Below the pieces are notes generated by a model that did no database searches, was not told the DNA's origin, and saw only the letters and a program-made list of their open reading frames with translations. From Proteromonas lacertae (taxonomy: Eukaryota > Sar > Bigyra > Opalinata > Proteromonadidae), in NCBI GenBank assembly GCA_002245135.1, contig NGBS01000292.1, forward strand, positions 372,001 through 436,000: a stretch of 64,000 nt of DNA, given 5' to 3'. The number at the start of each line of letters is the position of its first letter. The stretch's first letter is position 1. The position numbers were made by a program, and so were the translations under genes. Positions 62,840 to 64,000 of this stretch are shown here, in pieces.

Positions 62840-64000
62840 ATGTCAGAATCTTCTGTTATTGGGGAGCCGTACCTACATTTGTTGAATTTTGGAGATGATT
62901 ATGAAGTATATTATTTCAAGTTAATTGTAGATTTTAAATTTAGTTCCATCATCACCTGATTGTCTTTCTTTCAAAATTCACAATAAAAAGAAAGATAAGT
63001 ATCAAAGAATGAAAGTTATCAACCATAATAACAGCGACAGTAAGAGCAAAAAGTTTTTTTTAGGTACTATCGAGAATGTTGCATTATTGAACAATATGAA
63101 TATTGCATCATACACTACGACAAAATCATCAGATAATTTTCTTATCATAGTAATGCCTGAGTATAAATATTCGTTATCAAAAGTTAATACTGTTGATATG
63201 TTTGTAAGAACTAATGACTATCAAATTATAATAGATATATGCAATGCGCTAGATTCAATGCATTCATTCGAAATCATCAATGGAAATTTAAAACCCTCCA
63301 ATATCTTATTCAATCGATATGATGAAAGCTGTAATTATTTTATCTCCGATTATTGTCAACAGTTTATATATCTTTACGCATTAAACAAAAACCCATTTAC
63401 ACAAGATAATTTAAGATATAACAGTCCAGAGTTGTTAAAGAATAGAGAATTATCTTATAAATCTGATTTGTGGAGTATTGGATGTATAGTTGCTTATATT
63501 TTATTAAATAAGCATATATTTGATAGTAAAAACCTATACGATTTATTCACACAAATTATTGATGCAAAATATGATGATGATATAGTAAATGAACTGAGAA
63601 AGGTGGATGAAAGAATATATGAAAATATAATTAAGAAATTATTAGTGGTTGAACCAAATGAAAGATTGAATTTTGATGATATTCGAAAATTCTTTTTTAC
63701 AACCAAAAAGACAGATATTAATGATTTTCTTAACTCTATTGTATCAAGCCATAGTAATAGTAATAGTAACAATAACAATAATAAGAGTGTCTATATTGGT
63801 ATTAATTCAAGTGGTGAATATAAATTGAATGATCCAAAAATTGGAGATTATGGATTGGAATATTTATGTGATAATTTTAACAAAATGAACCATTTACAAA
63901 TCCTTGTGTTATATAATTGTGACATTACTACAATTGGCATAAGATTTTTAGCAAATTCTTTGAAGATTATACCTGAATTAAGACGATTGGAATTGCAAAA
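62840..64000 (+). CDS. Pseudokinase-LRR protein 5 (partial at right edge)
   Basis: Starts MSESSVIGEPYLHLLNFGDD; a 25-base intron joins it to EILNLVPSSPDCLSFKI. Kinase-like domain: EIINGNLKPSNILF (catalytic Asp replaced by Asn), ISDYC for DFG, NSPELLKNRELSYKSDLWSI for the APE and helix-F parts. After an Asn-rich linker (about 63750-63790) come leucine-rich repeats (GDYGLEYLCDNFNKM, LVLYNCDITTIGIRFLANSL) that run off the window. Closest to the left-edge gene: both share INGN and SDYC, so they form a subfamily distinct from the NLKSSN/CDLF members. No frame break seen. Confidence 0.7.

Noticed and set aside
1-64000. Alternative genetic code with TGA as Trp
   Set aside because: TGG is the Trp codon in Hsp70 and others, and TGA ends the genes at 30214 and 48723; only the BTB-SPRY copies suggest otherwise.

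Overview
The window comes from a very AT-rich eukaryotic nuclear genome with dense genes. Nearly all genes are cut by tiny GT-AG introns, typically 25-55 bases and many filled with (TA)n. Proteins carry long Asn and Gln runs written as AAT and CAA triplets. Conserved genes read in the standard code (TGG for Trp). A centriolar protein (CEP76), a polycystin-1-like receptor and a probable mitochondrial tryptophanyl-tRNA synthetase indicate a protist with centrioles or flagella and a translating mitochondrion. I cannot assign a species. I saw no rRNA, tRNA or CRISPR array.

Layout. 1-956: pseudokinase gene running off the left edge (-). 1120-16530: housekeeping block with GET4, a large Tudor-like protein, a trypsin-fold protease with a GxCGG motif, ISCA2, mitochondrial TrpRS, a two-RRM protein, an unknown EF-hand-like protein, a PHD/AT-hook/triple-CW chromatin protein, and RPB11. 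16805-18849: BTB-SPRY gene, copy A. 18937-30214: polycystin-1-like receptor (-), then CEP76 (+) and an EF-hand protein (+). 30557-32497: intronless cytosolic Hsp70 behind a heat-shock element. 33046-35130: BTB-SPRY copy B, inverted. 35895-46765: broken CLC chloride-channel gene, pseudokinase-LRR gene 1, XPG nuclease, a Tc1/mariner remnant, pseudokinase-LRR gene 2. 47399-57251: EF-hand-like protein, MANF, RBM5/RBM10-type splicing factor, 7TM receptor, C2HC zinc-finger protein. 57296-61143: Ca2+-ATPase fragment and pseudokinase-LRR gene 3 (inverted). 61701-64000: stomatin-like protein and a fifth pseudokinase-LRR gene running off the right edge.

Two themes stand out. First, a locally expanded family of pseudokinases, at least four of them fused to leucine-rich repeats, has all five members with the catalytic Asp changed to Asn. 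It is spread by inverted duplication, and one duplication border coincides with the breakpoint of a truncated CLC gene. The BTB-SPRY gene forms a second, nearly identical inverted pair about 14 kb apart. Second, single-base frame breaks recur inside otherwise well-conserved genes, mostly at runs of A or T. They look more like consensus errors than decay, although programmed frameshifting is not excluded. Exon joins given here were worked out by hand from GT-AG sites and reading-frame continuity.
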